64,000 nucleotides of DNA from positions 152,354 through 216,353 of the forward strand of contig NZ_JAAOJA010000010.1 in assembly GCF_013184545.1 (NCBI RefSeq), in the 5' to 3' direction. Shown in pieces: positions 1-8,054 of this stretch. The notes beneath the pieces were generated by a model, which was not told the origin of the DNA, ran no database searches, and saw only the letters and a program-made list of their open reading frames with translations. Position numbers and translations under genes: made by a program. The DNA is from Pseudomonas tumuqii. Lineage in GTDB: Bacteria > Pseudomonadota > Gammaproteobacteria > Pseudomonadales > Pseudomonadaceae. The stretch's first letter is position 1. Every line of letters starts with the position of its first letter.

Positions 1-591
1 CAGCCCCTGGATTTCACACCAGTCGTAGACATCTTCGAACAGCGGGTCGAATTCGTTGGCGGCATCGATGGAGAAGGACTGGCGGCCCACTTCCGGGCGC
101 CCGGAGCGGCCCATCGGCGCGACCAGGGGGAAATCCGGGTCGCTGTTGCGCTTGGTCAGGTAGAACTCCATCTCCGGCGCGACGATGGGCTTCCAGCCCT
201 TGTCGGCATACAGCTTGAGCACATTCTTGAGAATGTTGCGCGGCGACAACTCGATCGGGTTGCCCTGCTTGTCGAAGGTATCGTGGATGACCATGGCGGT
301 CGGCTCGATGGCCCACGGCACCAGGAACACCGCGTTCTCGTCGGGGCGACAGAACATGTCGATGTCCGCTTCGTCGAGCAGGGCGTAATAGATGTCGTCC
401 TCGACGTAGTCGCCGGTCACGGTCTGCAGCAGCACACTCTCGGGGAGGCGCATGCCCCTCTCGTCGAGGAACTTGTTGGTCGGCGAAATCTTGCCGCGGG
501 CAATGCCGGTAAGATCGCTTATCAAGCATTCAACTTCGGTGATTTTGCGTTCTTTCAGCCAGCTCGAAAGCTGGTCCAATTTGGTGCTCAT
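1..591 (-). CDS. spuB: gamma-glutamylpolyamine synthetase, glutamine-synthetase family (partial)
   Basis: Only the first 197 codons are in the window; the gene runs off the left edge. The protein starts MSTKLDQLSSWL and carries the GS N-terminal fold, with a PEMEFYLTK motif like that of the SpuB/PuuA amine ligases. These enzymes use ATP to join glutamate to putrescine or other polyamines, the first step of the gamma-glutamylation route. The ATG at 591 follows a GAGG Shine-Dalgarno sequence. The gene lies 43 bp downstream of spuA on the same strand, as in the P. aeruginosa spuABCDEFGH operon, so spuC and the spuDEFGH transporter would be expected beyond the edge. Family assignment is firm; the exact amine substrate is inferred from synteny. 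Confidence 0.9.
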   Translation of the reverse strand, partial: MSTKLDQLSSWLKERKITEVECLISDLTGIARGKISPTNKFLDERGMRLPESVLLQTVTGDYVEDDIYYALLDEADIDMFCRPDENAVFLVPWAIEPTAMVIHDTFDKQGNPIELSPRNILKNVLKLYADKGWKPIVAPEMEFYLTKRNSDPDFPLVAPMGRSGRPEVGRQSFSIDAANEFDPLFEDVYDWCEIQGL

Positions 592-634
592 AGAGACCTC
601 AGGGTTGATGAGAGCCGACTTATATATAGTCGGT

Positions 635-1387
635 TCAACGTTGCCCCGCCCTCTTCCTGCAAGCCTCACCAAAGGCCTGGAAGATGGCGAGATAATTCGG
701 GTTGGATCCTACCTGCCATTCGGGGTGCCATTGCACCCCCAGCGCGAAACTCGGCGCAGCTTCGACGGAGAAGGCTTCAATCAACCCGTCAGGCGCCAGT
801 GCTTCGACGCGAAGGCCCGGCGCCAGACGCTCAACGCCCTGACCATGAATAGAGTTGACGGCAATCTCGCTGGGCAAGCCGAGGCCGGCGAGAATGCCAC
901 CCGGCTGCACCCGCAGCAGGTGGCGCGGGGCATATTGCACATCGAGCGGTTCATCGGCCTGCTCACGGTGATCGAGCATGCCGGCGACCTCGTGCACCTT
1001 CTGGTGCAGGGTGCCGCCGAAGGCCACATTGATCTCCTGAAAGCCGCGACAGATGCCGAGCACCGGGACGCCTGCCGCGATGGCCTGGCGGATCAGCGGC
1101 AAGGTGGTGCGATCGCGTTCGGGATCGTGCGCAGTACCGGCCGCGCTGGGCGAGCCGCTATAATGATGAGGCTCGACATTCGATGGTGAGCCGGTGAACA
1201 GCAAACCGTGCAGATTATCGAGCAGGGTCGGCCGATCGATCAGTTCGCCCAGCGCCGGAATGATCAGCGGCAAGCCGCCGGCTCCAATGGCTACGGCACG
1301 AACGTATTTGTCACCTGTTATATGGTGAAGATGCAGACCAACCTGTTTAGTACAGGCGGTAACGCCGATCAACGGCAGGCGCGACAT
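635..1387 (-). CDS. spuA: gamma-glutamyl-GABA hydrolase (class I glutamine amidotransferase fold)
   Basis: A 250-aa class I glutamine amidotransferase-like peptidase of the PuuD/SpuA family. It hydrolyses gamma-glutamyl-GABA (or the related aminovalerate conjugate) to glutamate and GABA, the last step of the gamma-glutamylation route in the cytosol. The catalytic Cys113 lies in GICRGFQEIN, and His221 and Glu223 lie in VQWHPEW, completing the triad. It is the first gene of a minus-strand operon with spuB. It is divergent from spuI across a 277-bp regulatory region containing a strong inverted repeat. The GTG-rich leader has only a weak SD (GGGTG) before the ATG. Confidence 0.92.
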   Translation of the reverse strand: MSRLPLIGVTACTKQVGLHLHHITGDKYVRAVAIGAGGLPLIIPALGELIDRPTLLDNLHGLLFTGSPSNVEPHHYSGSPSAAGTAHDPERDRTTLPLIRQAIAAGVPVLGICRGFQEINVAFGGTLHQKVHEVAGMLDHREQADEPLDVQYAPRHLLRVQPGGILAGLGLPSEIAVNSIHGQGVERLAPGLRVEALAPDGLIEAFSVEAAPSFALGVQWHPEWQVGSNPNYLAIFQAFGEACRKRAGQR

Positions 1388-1436
1388 GTGACACCCGTTT
1401 TATTGCTGTTAGTGGGTTGAAACCGAGCTTAGCCTT

Positions 1437-1475
1437 GTTCATTTTTTTACACAATAGGGATGTAAAAAATTGAAC
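1437..1475. promoter_or_regulatory. near-perfect 15-bp inverted repeat in the spuA/spuI divergent promoter
   Basis: Arms GTTCATTTTTTTACA (1437-1451) and TGTAAAAAATTGAAC (1461-1475) match at 14 of 15 positions around a 9-bp spacer. The repeat lies about 50 bp upstream of spuA and 190 bp upstream of spuI, in the only AT-rich stretch between the two genes. The symmetry suggests a dimeric repressor site, plausibly for a polyamine regulator of the PauR/PuuR type. The regulator assignment is inference. Confidence 0.5.
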
Positions 1476-1664
1476 ACACCCCGATGAGCACCGCGCCAGG
1501 TATGGCTCCGAGCAGGGCAGCACTGCCCTGAAACGCCCTGAAAATGGCCACGACGCGCTTTTTTAGGGCAAAATAAGCCACCCTTGACAGGTCTCAAGGT
1601 TTAAGATTGACTCAACTCACCGCAGTTTAATGATTGATATTTTTAACAAGAAAGGTGTTGCATC

Positions 1665-3041
1665 ATGTCGGTACCCCCGCGTGCCGTTCAGCTTAACGAA
1701 GCGAACGCGTTCCTTAAGAAACATCCTGAGGTCCTGTTCGTCGACCTTCTCATTGCTGATATGAATGGAGTGGTGCGCGGCAAGCGCATCGAGCGTGCGA
1801 GCCTGCACAAGGTTTACGAACGCGGCATCAACCTCCCGGCGTCTTTGTTCGCTCTGGATATCAACGGCTCGACAGTGGAAAGCACTGGCCTGGGCCTGGA
1901 TATCGGCGATGCCGACCGTATCTGCTACCCCATCCCCAACACCCTGTGCAATGAACCCTGGCAGAAGCGCCCGACCGCGCAACTGTTGATGACCATGCAC
2001 GAAATGGAAGGCGAGCCGTTCTTTGCCGACCCACGGGAAGTGTTGCGCCAGGTGGTTGCGAAGTTCGACGAACTGGGCCTTACCATCTGTGCCGCTTTCG
2101 AACTCGAGTTCTACCTGATCGACCAGGCCAACGTGAACGGTCGCCCGCAGCCACCGCTGTCGCCGCTGTCGGGCAAGCGCCCGCATTCGACCCAGGTCTA
2201 CCTGATCGACGACCTCGACGAATACGCCGAATGCCTGCAGGACATCCTCGAGGGCGCCAAGGAGCAAGGCATCCCGGCCGACGCCATCGTCAAGGAAAGC
2301 GCCCCGGCGCAGTTCGAGGTCAACCTGCACCACGTCGCCGACCCGATCAAGGCCTGCGACTATGCGCTGCTGCTCAAGCGCCTGGTGAAGAACATCGCCT
2401 ACGACCATGAGATGGACACCACCTTCATGGCCAAGCCGTACCCGAATCAGGCGGGCAACGGGCTGCACGTGCACATCTCGATCCTCGACAAGGACGGCAA
2501 GAATATTTTTGCCTGCGAAGATCCCGAACAGAACGACGCCCTGCGCCATGCCATTGGCGGCGTGCTGGAAACCATGCCGGCTTCGATGGCCTTCCTCTGC
2601 CCGAACGTCAACTCGTATCGCCGCTTCGGCGCGCAGTACTACGTGCCGAACTCGCCGTGCTGGGGTATCGACAACCGTACCGTGGCCCTGCGCGTGCCGA
2701 ACGATACCGCCGATGCCGTGCGTATCGAACACCGGGTCGCGGGCGCGGATGCCAACCCCTACCTGTTGCTGTCGGCCGTGCTGGCGGGCGTGCACCACGG
2801 CCTGACCAACAAGGTCGAGCCAAGCGCGCCGGTGGAAGGCAACTCCTACGAGCAGAACGAGCAGAGCCTGCCGAACAACCTGCGCGATGCCCTGCGCGAG
2901 CTGGACGACAGCGAGATCCTGGCGCGTTATATCGACCCGAAATACATCGATATCTTCGTCGCCTGCAAGGAAAGCGAGCTGGCCGAGTTCGAGAACTCGA
3001 TCTCCGACCTCGAATACAACTGGTATCTGCACACCGTGTAA
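1665..3041 (+). CDS. spuI: gamma-glutamylpolyamine synthetase, glutamine-synthetase family
   Basis: A complete 458-aa glutamine-synthetase-like ligase, divergent from spuA as PA0296 (spuI/pauA1) is in P. aeruginosa. Visible GS signatures are FELEFYL (residues 145-151), APAQFEVN (213-220), GNGLHVHIS (264-272), NSYRRF and IEHRVAGADANPYL, which supply metal- and ATP/glutamate-binding residues. The length of about 450 aa is typical of amine-dedicated GS paralogues. The ATG follows an AAAGG sequence 8-9 nt upstream. It likely attaches glutamate to a mono- or polyamine in the cytosol. Expression is probably controlled from the shared AT-rich region containing the inverted repeat. Which amine it prefers cannot be read from the sequence. 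Confidence 0.9.
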   Translation: MSVPPRAVQLNEANAFLKKHPEVLFVDLLIADMNGVVRGKRIERASLHKVYERGINLPASLFALDINGSTVESTGLGLDIGDADRICYPIPNTLCNEPWQKRPTAQLLMTMHEMEGEPFFADPREVLRQVVAKFDELGLTICAAFELEFYLIDQANVNGRPQPPLSPLSGKRPHSTQVYLIDDLDEYAECLQDILEGAKEQGIPADAIVKESAPAQFEVNLHHVADPIKACDYALLLKRLVKNIAYDHEMDTTFMAKPYPNQAGNGLHVHISILDKDGKNIFACEDPEQNDALRHAIGGVLETMPASMAFLCPNVNSYRRFGAQYYVPNSPCWGIDNRTVALRVPNDTADAVRIEHRVAGADANPYLLLSAVLAGVHHGLTNKVEPSAPVEGNSYEQNEQSLPNNLRDALRELDDSEILARYIDPKYIDIFVACKESELAEFENSISDLEYNWYLHTV

Positions 3042-3049
3042 GCACTACC

Positions 3050-3080
3050 CGACGCCGGCTTAATGCCGGCGTCGTTGTAT
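3050..3080 (+). terminator. terminator of spuI
   Basis: A perfect 10-bp stem, CGACGCCGGC (3050-3059) with GCCGGCGTCG (3065-3074), a 5-nt loop and a short T-rich tail begins 8 bp after the spuI stop codon. It is consistent with rho-independent termination. Confidence 0.75.
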
Positions 3081-3235
3081 TCAGCCAAATCGACCCACGA
3101 TCTTTTTAGCCGCACGCGCCAGCCTGCGGCGGGGTAGTGCTGCATGCGATTTGGCCCAGCGAGCCAAGTATGGACGTGCTTTCGCCACGATGCCCCGCCG
3201 TCGTTGGGAGGCCGGGCGTATGAGGGTCAGCCGAC

Positions 3236-3931
3236 TTGCCTGCACACCACCGGCTGGCGTCCAATAGCGCGTCCCTTGCCGAGATGATCGCCATGCAGCG
3301 CACCGCCACCGCCCGCAAAACCCGCGCCAGCAGCCAGGCACGGATTACCGTGATCCTCGCCGCCGCCCGCGCACTGCTCGCCGAGCAGGGCGTGGCCAAT
3401 CTGTCGATCTACAGTGTGGCCGAGCGCGCGGCCACTCCCGCGTCCTCGGTCTACCACTTCTTCGCCAGCGTGCCGGCGCTGCTCGAAGGCCTGACCGCCG
3501 ACATCCACGCCGCCTTTCGCGCCAGCCTGCAGGCGCCCATCGCCCATGCCGAACTGCGCGACTGGCGCGATCTGTCGCGTATCGTCGAGCAGCGCATGCT
3601 GGCGATCTACGCCAGCGATGCCGCTGCACGCCAGCTGATCCTCGCCCAGCACGGCCTGAGCGAGGTGACCCAGGCCGACCGTCAGCACGACCTGGAACTG
3701 GGCCGGCTGATGCAGGCGCTGTTCGAACGGCATTTCGAACTGCCGCCACTGCCGGACGATGTCGATGTGTTCGCCCTGGCCATGGAACTGGGCGACCGCG
3801 TCTATGCCCGCTCGGTGCAACTGCACGGCAGCATCACCCCGCGCCTGGCCGAAGAAGGCATGCGCGTGTTCGACGCCTACCTGGGCCTGTACCTGCCGCC
3901 CTATCTGCCGAAACGCGCCACCGCGTTGTAG
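3236..3931 (+). CDS. aguR: TetR-family regulator of the agmatine operon
   Basis: A TetR/AcrR-type repressor, 231 aa from the first ATG. The N-terminal HTH is visible (LSIYSVAERA then SSVYHFFAS), followed by an all-helical ligand domain of usual length. Its position directly upstream of aguB-aguA matches aguR (PA0294), the agmatine/N-carbamoylputrescine-responsive repressor of aguBA. The start is uncertain: in-frame ATGs at 3284 and 3293 would give shorter proteins of more usual TetR length, and no candidate has a convincing SD. The gene is read in the same direction as its target operon. Confidence 0.85.
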   Translation: MPAHHRLASNSASLAEMIAMQRTATARKTRASSQARITVILAAARALLAEQGVANLSIYSVAERAATPASSVYHFFASVPALLEGLTADIHAAFRASLQAPIAHAELRDWRDLSRIVEQRMLAIYASDAAARQLILAQHGLSEVTQADRQHDLELGRLMQALFERHFELPPLPDDVDVFALAMELGDRVYARSVQLHGSITPRLAEEGMRVFDAYLGLYLPPYLPKRATAL

Positions 3932-3946
3932 CCAGCGCCACCCACC

Positions 3947-3972
3947 CGGAGCCGGATGCAATCCGGGCTACG
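3947..3972. repeat. short REP-like hairpin, GCCGGATGCAATCCGGGC type
   Basis: The motif GAGCCGGATGCAATCCGGGCTAC after aguR recurs almost exactly at 53235-53258 (GTAGCC, then GGATGCAATCCGG, then GCTAC). It folds into a short hairpin and is typical of Pseudomonas intergenic REP sequences. The rest of the 296-bp aguR-aguB gap is an AT-rich promoter region. Confidence 0.6.
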
Positions 3973-4089
3973 AAGCAGGCCTAGCGCCTAAGCCCATGCG
4001 TGAGCACCCCCGCGGCTCCTACGGAGCGCTGAGAGTCATAGCCACAGCTACAAATACAGATATTTATCTGTCTTTTAATCGACAATAAC

Positions 4090-4135
4090 TAATTGATAGA
4101 AAAATTAAGCTTCAAAAACAGATTTTTATCGATTA
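4090..4135. promoter_or_regulatory. AT-rich inverted repeat upstream of aguBA, candidate AguR operator
   Basis: The arms are TAATTGATAGAAAAAT (4090-4105) and ATTTTTATCGATTA (4122-4135). Aligned as inverse complements they share the TAAT, GATA and AAAAT blocks with small differences. The repeat lies about 95-140 bp before the aguB ATG, in an AT-rich island within GC-rich DNA. TetR repressors bind such symmetric sites; assignment to AguR is inferred from position only. Confidence 0.35.
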
Positions 4136-4227
4136 TAAAGCCACATAACCGCTCGCCGACACGGCGTCGTCATCGGTCGTCTGCTAGCGTGTAACGACCA
4201 CCGTTCATTGCTCCTACGAGGTGCTCC

Positions 4228-5106
4228 ATGTCCCGCATCGTCACCGTCGCCGCCACCCAGATGGCCTGTTCCTGGGATCGTGCCGGCAACATCGCCAACG
4301 CCGAGAAGCTGGTACGCCAAGCCGCGGCCAAGGGCGCACAGATCATCCTGATCCAGGAACTGTTCGAGACCCCGTACTTCTGCCAGAAGCCCAACCCGGA
4401 CTACCTGCAGCTGGCCACCACGGTGGAAGCCAACGAGGCCATCGCCCACTTCCAGAAGGTTGCCAGGGAACTGCAGGTAGTGCTGCCGATCAGCTTCTTC
4501 GAGCTGGCCGGGCGCGCGCGCTTCAACAGCATCGCGATCATCGATGCCGACGGCAGCAACCTGGGGATCTATCGCAAGAGCCACATCCCGGACGGCCCCG
4601 GCTACCACGAGAAGTACTACTTCAACCCGGGCGACACCGGCTTCAAGGTGTGGAACACCCGCTACGCCAAGATCGGCGTGGGTATCTGCTGGGACCAGTG
4701 GTTCCCCGAGTGCGCGCGCAGCATGGCCCTGCTCGGCGCGGAGATCCTGTTCTACCCGACCGCCATCGGCACCGAGCCGCATGACCCGACCATCAGCTCG
4801 CGCGACCACTGGCAGCGCGTACAACAGGGCCACGCCGGCGCCAACCTGATGCCGCTGGTGGCGAGCAACCGCATCGGTCGCGAAGACCAGGGCGATTACC
4901 ACATCAACTTCTATGGCTCGTCGTTCATCGCCGACCAGTTCGGCGCCAAGGTCGAAGAACTGGGTGAGACCGAGGAAGGCGTGCTGCTGCACCGCTTCGA
5001 CCTCGACCAGCTCGAGCATATCCGCAGCGCCTGGGGCAGCTTCCGCGACCGCCGGCCGAACCTCTACGGACCGATCAAGACCCTGGACGGTTACCTGGAA
5101 TCCTGA
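4228..5106 (+). CDS. aguB: N-carbamoylputrescine amidohydrolase
   Basis: A 292-aa member of the nitrilase superfamily. The Glu-Lys-Cys triad is visible: Glu44 in IQELFETPYF, Lys117 in YRKSHIPDGPGY and Cys154 in GICWDQWFPE. It converts N-carbamoylputrescine to putrescine, CO2 and ammonia in the cytosol, the second step of agmatine use. The ATG is preceded by ACGAGG. It forms an operon with aguA, 92 bp downstream, and feeds putrescine into the spu pathway encoded just to the left. The length and motifs are standard for AguB. Confidence 0.95.
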   Translation: MSRIVTVAATQMACSWDRAGNIANAEKLVRQAAAKGAQIILIQELFETPYFCQKPNPDYLQLATTVEANEAIAHFQKVARELQVVLPISFFELAGRARFNSIAIIDADGSNLGIYRKSHIPDGPGYHEKYYFNPGDTGFKVWNTRYAKIGVGICWDQWFPECARSMALLGAEILFYPTAIGTEPHDPTISSRDHWQRVQQGHAGANLMPLVASNRIGREDQGDYHINFYGSSFIADQFGAKVEELGETEEGVLLHRFDLDQLEHIRSAWGSFRDRRPNLYGPIKTLDGYLES

Positions 5107-5111
5107 GCCGA

Positions 5112-5180
5112 GTAGGGTGCGCGGGGTCGCCCTGGCCTGCGCACCGCCCCCACGCAATCGGTGCGCACGGCGCACCCTAC
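5112..5180. repeat. palindromic intergenic repeat, GTAGGGTGCGC family, copy 1
   Basis: Ends GTAGGGTGCGC and GCGCACCCTAC flank a 69-bp element between aguB and aguA. The inner block GGTGCGCACGGCGCACCCTAC also occurs at 48530-48604 and, with one change, at 61618-61679. The long hairpin could affect message stability between the two genes. Confidence 0.75.
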
Positions 5181-5198
5181 GCCATGCAGGTAGATGCA

Positions 5199-6305
5199 AT
5201 GACCACCCTCAACAGCACACCCCGCACCGACGGTTTCCGCATGCCGGCCGAGTGGGAACCCCATAGCCAGACCTGGATGGTCTGGCCCGAGCGCCCGGAC
5301 AACTGGCGCAACGGCGGCAAGCCGGCGCAGGCCGCCTTCGCCGCCGTGGCCAAGGCCATCGCCGAATTCGAGCCGGTGACCGTCTGCGTCTCTGCCTGCC
5401 AATACGAGAACGCCCGCGCCCGTCTCGACCACGACAATATCCGCGTGCTCGAAATGAGCAGCGACGATGCCTGGGTGCGCGACACCGGGCCGACCTTCGT
5501 CACCAACCAGCACGGCGAAGTTCGCGGCGTCGACTGGACCTTCAATGCCTGGGGCGGTCTCGACGGTGGCCTGTACTTCCCGTGGCAGCGCGACGACCAG
5601 GTAGCCGGCAAGATCCTCGAGATCGAGCGTTGCGCGCGCTACCGCACCGAAGGTTTCATCCTCGAAGGCGGCTCGATCCATGTCGACGGCGAGGGCACCC
5701 TGATCACCACCGAGGAATGCCTGCTCAATCGCAATCGCAACCCGCACCTCAGTCGTGAGGAAACCGAGCAGGTGCTGCGCGAGCACCTGGCGATCGATAA
5801 GGTGATCTGGCTGCCGGACGGCCTGTTCAACGACGAAACCGACGGCCACGTCGACAACTTCTGCTGCTACGTGCGCCCGGGCGAAGTGCTGCTGGCCTGG
5901 ACCGAAGATCCGCACAACCCCAACTACCCGCGCTGCCAGGCGGCCCTGCGCGTGCTGCAACAGGCGCGCGACGCCGAGGGCCGGCAACTGATCGTGCACA
6001 AGCTGCCGATCCCCGGCCCGCTGTATGCCAGCGAAGAAGAATGCGCCGGGGTCGACCTGGTCGCCGGCAGCCAGCAACGCAGCCCGGGCGTGCGCCTGGC
6101 CGGCTCCTACGTCAACTTCCTGATCGTCAACGGCGGCATCATCGCGCCGAGCTTCGACGACCCGCTGGATGAGCAAGCCCTTGCCATCCTCCAGCGCGTG
6201 TTCCCCGAGCACCGGGTGGTGATGGTGCCCGGCCGCGAGATTCTGCTCGGCGGCGGTAACATCCACTGCATCACCCAACAGCAGCCGGCACCACAACGCG
6301 CCTGA
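5199..6305 (+). CDS. aguA: agmatine deiminase
   Basis: A 368-aa agmatine iminohydrolase of the peptidylarginine-deiminase superfamily, converting agmatine to N-carbamoylputrescine and ammonia. The nucleophile is Cys357 in GGGNIHCIT, the position described for the P. aeruginosa enzyme. DDAWVRDTGP (residues 89-98) and the HVDNFCCYV segment supply substrate-binding acids and the catalytic His. The ATG at 5199 is preferred over the in-frame ATG at 5184 because it gives the family length and follows AGG about 9 nt upstream. It is the second gene of the aguBA operon, and the repeat upstream ends about 18 bp before this start. Confidence 0.94.
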   Translation: MTTLNSTPRTDGFRMPAEWEPHSQTWMVWPERPDNWRNGGKPAQAAFAAVAKAIAEFEPVTVCVSACQYENARARLDHDNIRVLEMSSDDAWVRDTGPTFVTNQHGEVRGVDWTFNAWGGLDGGLYFPWQRDDQVAGKILEIERCARYRTEGFILEGGSIHVDGEGTLITTEECLLNRNRNPHLSREETEQVLREHLAIDKVIWLPDGLFNDETDGHVDNFCCYVRPGEVLLAWTEDPHNPNYPRCQAALRVLQQARDAEGRQLIVHKLPIPGPLYASEEECAGVDLVAGSQQRSPGVRLAGSYVNFLIVNGGIIAPSFDDPLDEQALAILQRVFPEHRVVMVPGREILLGGGNIHCITQQQPAPQRA

Positions 6306-6391
6306 CCGGCGCCTACATGCCCCTCGTCTGGCCGCGTGCAGGCGAGGGTTAGCCACCCGGCAAGGGCTGTGCCGGTGTTACTCTGGCGGCT

Positions 6392-8038
6392 ATGAATTCG
6401 AGCAAACCAGACCCCAGCTTCAGTGACGAGCCCCACGCTCGAACTGATAGCGAACATATCGTTCAGGCGCTCAGCGCCGGGAAGAACAAGCGTGTGCGCA
6501 AGCTGCTGAGCCGCATGCACCCGGCCAAGATCGCCGCCATGCTCGAGATGCTCGACGCCGAGCAGCGCATGGCGCTGTGGCAACAGATCGATCCCGCGCT
6601 CGAAGGGCGCATCCTGCCCCACCTCAGCCTCGAGCTGGTCAGCCAGCTGGCCGGCGACTCGGCGGATACGACCTACGCCAGGCCGGAACAGCAACACGCA
6701 CAAAGCACGGTCAACCACCTGGAAGCCGTGCGCGATGCGTTGAACCTGAAGAAGCTCAAGCGCGTCGGCAAGATTCTGCACCGCATGCACCCAGCCAAGA
6801 TCGCCGGGCTGCTCGAAGCGCTGCCGCCCCAGGAACGGCGCAGCGTGTGGAGCATGGTCGACACCGAGCGGGCCGGCAAAGTGCTGACCTACCTGCACGA
6901 TGAAATACGCGGCGCCCTGGCCCTCGACCTGGATCTCGAGGAGCTGATTGCCTCGGTCGAACACCTCGAACTCGATGACCGGGTCGACCTGATCCAGACC
7001 TTGCCCGGCGAACTGGGCAACAAACTGCTGTTCGCCAGCAGCGCCAGCCAGCGCAAACAGCTCGAGTCGATGCTGTCCTATCCCGAGGACTCGGCCGGCG
7101 GCTTGATGAATGCCGACTCGATCCAGATCCGTGCCGATGTCAAGGTAAGCACGGTACTGCGCTATCTGCGCCTGCTGGAAAAACTGCCGCCGCAGACCGA
7201 CATGCTGATGGTGGTCGACCGCAAAGGCCATTATCAGGGCGGCCTGCGCCTGAGCAACCTGGTCACTGCGGATCTGGAACGCCCGGTGGCCGAGCTGATG
7301 GACCGCGACATCGCCGGTATCGCGGTGACCAGCAAGGGCAGCGACGTCGCCCGGCTGTTCCAGGACCTCGACCTGCTCTCGGCCCCGGTGGTGGATGAGC
7401 ACAACCGGGTGATCGGCCGGATCACCGTCGACGACGTGGTCGACCTGATCCGCGAAGACTCGGACCGCGCACTGATGCAGATGGCCGGCCTCGACGACGA
7501 AGCCGACATGTTCGCCCCGGTGCTGGTCAGTTCACGCCGCCGCGCGGTCTGGCTGGGCATCAACCTGATCACCGCCTTCAGCGCCGCCTGGGTGATTGGT
7601 CTGTTTCAGGCGACCCTCGAGCAGCTGGTGGCCCTCGCCGTGCTGATGCCCATCGTGGCGAGCATGGGTGGTATCGCCGGCAGCCAGACCCTGACCCTGG
7701 TGATCCGCGGGCTGGCCCTGGGTCAGGTGCAGAAAGGCAACATCCGCATCCTGCTCAACCGCGAGCTGGGCATCTCCATCCTCAACGGCCTACTCTGGTC
7801 GGTGGTGATCGCCTTGCTCGCCGTGCTCTGGTTCGGCGACTGGGGCATAGGCGCAGTGCTCGGCGCCGCCATCCTGGTCAACCTGCTGTGCGCGGCACTG
7901 GCCGGCTGGGGCATCCCGCTGCTGCTCGAGCGCATGGGCATCGACCCGGCGCTGGCCGGCAGCGTGATCCTGACCACGGTGACCGATGTCGTCGGCTTTT
8001 TCGCCTTCCTCGGCCTGGCCACGCTGTTGTTGCTGTAA
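6392..8038 (+). CDS. mgtE: MgtE-family magnesium transporter with duplicated N-terminal domain
   Basis: A 548-aa Mg2+ channel/transporter, roughly 100 aa longer than ordinary MgtE. Two copies of the cytosolic MgtE_N unit are visible, around residues 25-85 and 110-180. Each contains KRV(R/G)KxLxRMHPAKIA followed by a helical run ending PHL or TYL. A pair of CBS domains follows (about 245-365, including DDVVDLIRED), then five membrane helices (about 385-548) forming the pore. N and CBS domains normally sense cytosolic Mg2+ and gate the pore. The gene stands alone on the plus strand and converges on the sulP gene 16 bp away. It is absent from this position in the remembered PAO1 order. Confidence 0.9.
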   Translation: MNSSKPDPSFSDEPHARTDSEHIVQALSAGKNKRVRKLLSRMHPAKIAAMLEMLDAEQRMALWQQIDPALEGRILPHLSLELVSQLAGDSADTTYARPEQQHAQSTVNHLEAVRDALNLKKLKRVGKILHRMHPAKIAGLLEALPPQERRSVWSMVDTERAGKVLTYLHDEIRGALALDLDLEELIASVEHLELDDRVDLIQTLPGELGNKLLFASSASQRKQLESMLSYPEDSAGGLMNADSIQIRADVKVSTVLRYLRLLEKLPPQTDMLMVVDRKGHYQGGLRLSNLVTADLERPVAELMDRDIAGIAVTSKGSDVARLFQDLDLLSAPVVDEHNRVIGRITVDDVVDLIREDSDRALMQMAGLDDEADMFAPVLVSSRRRAVWLGINLITAFSAAWVIGLFQATLEQLVALAVLMPIVASMGGIAGSQTLTLVIRGLALGQVQKGNIRILLNRELGISILNGLLWSVVIALLAVLWFGDWGIGAVLGAAILVNLLCAALAGWGIPLLLERMGIDPALAGSVILTTVTDVVGFFAFLGLATLLLL

Positions 8039-8054
8039 CTGACTGAGCGCCGCG

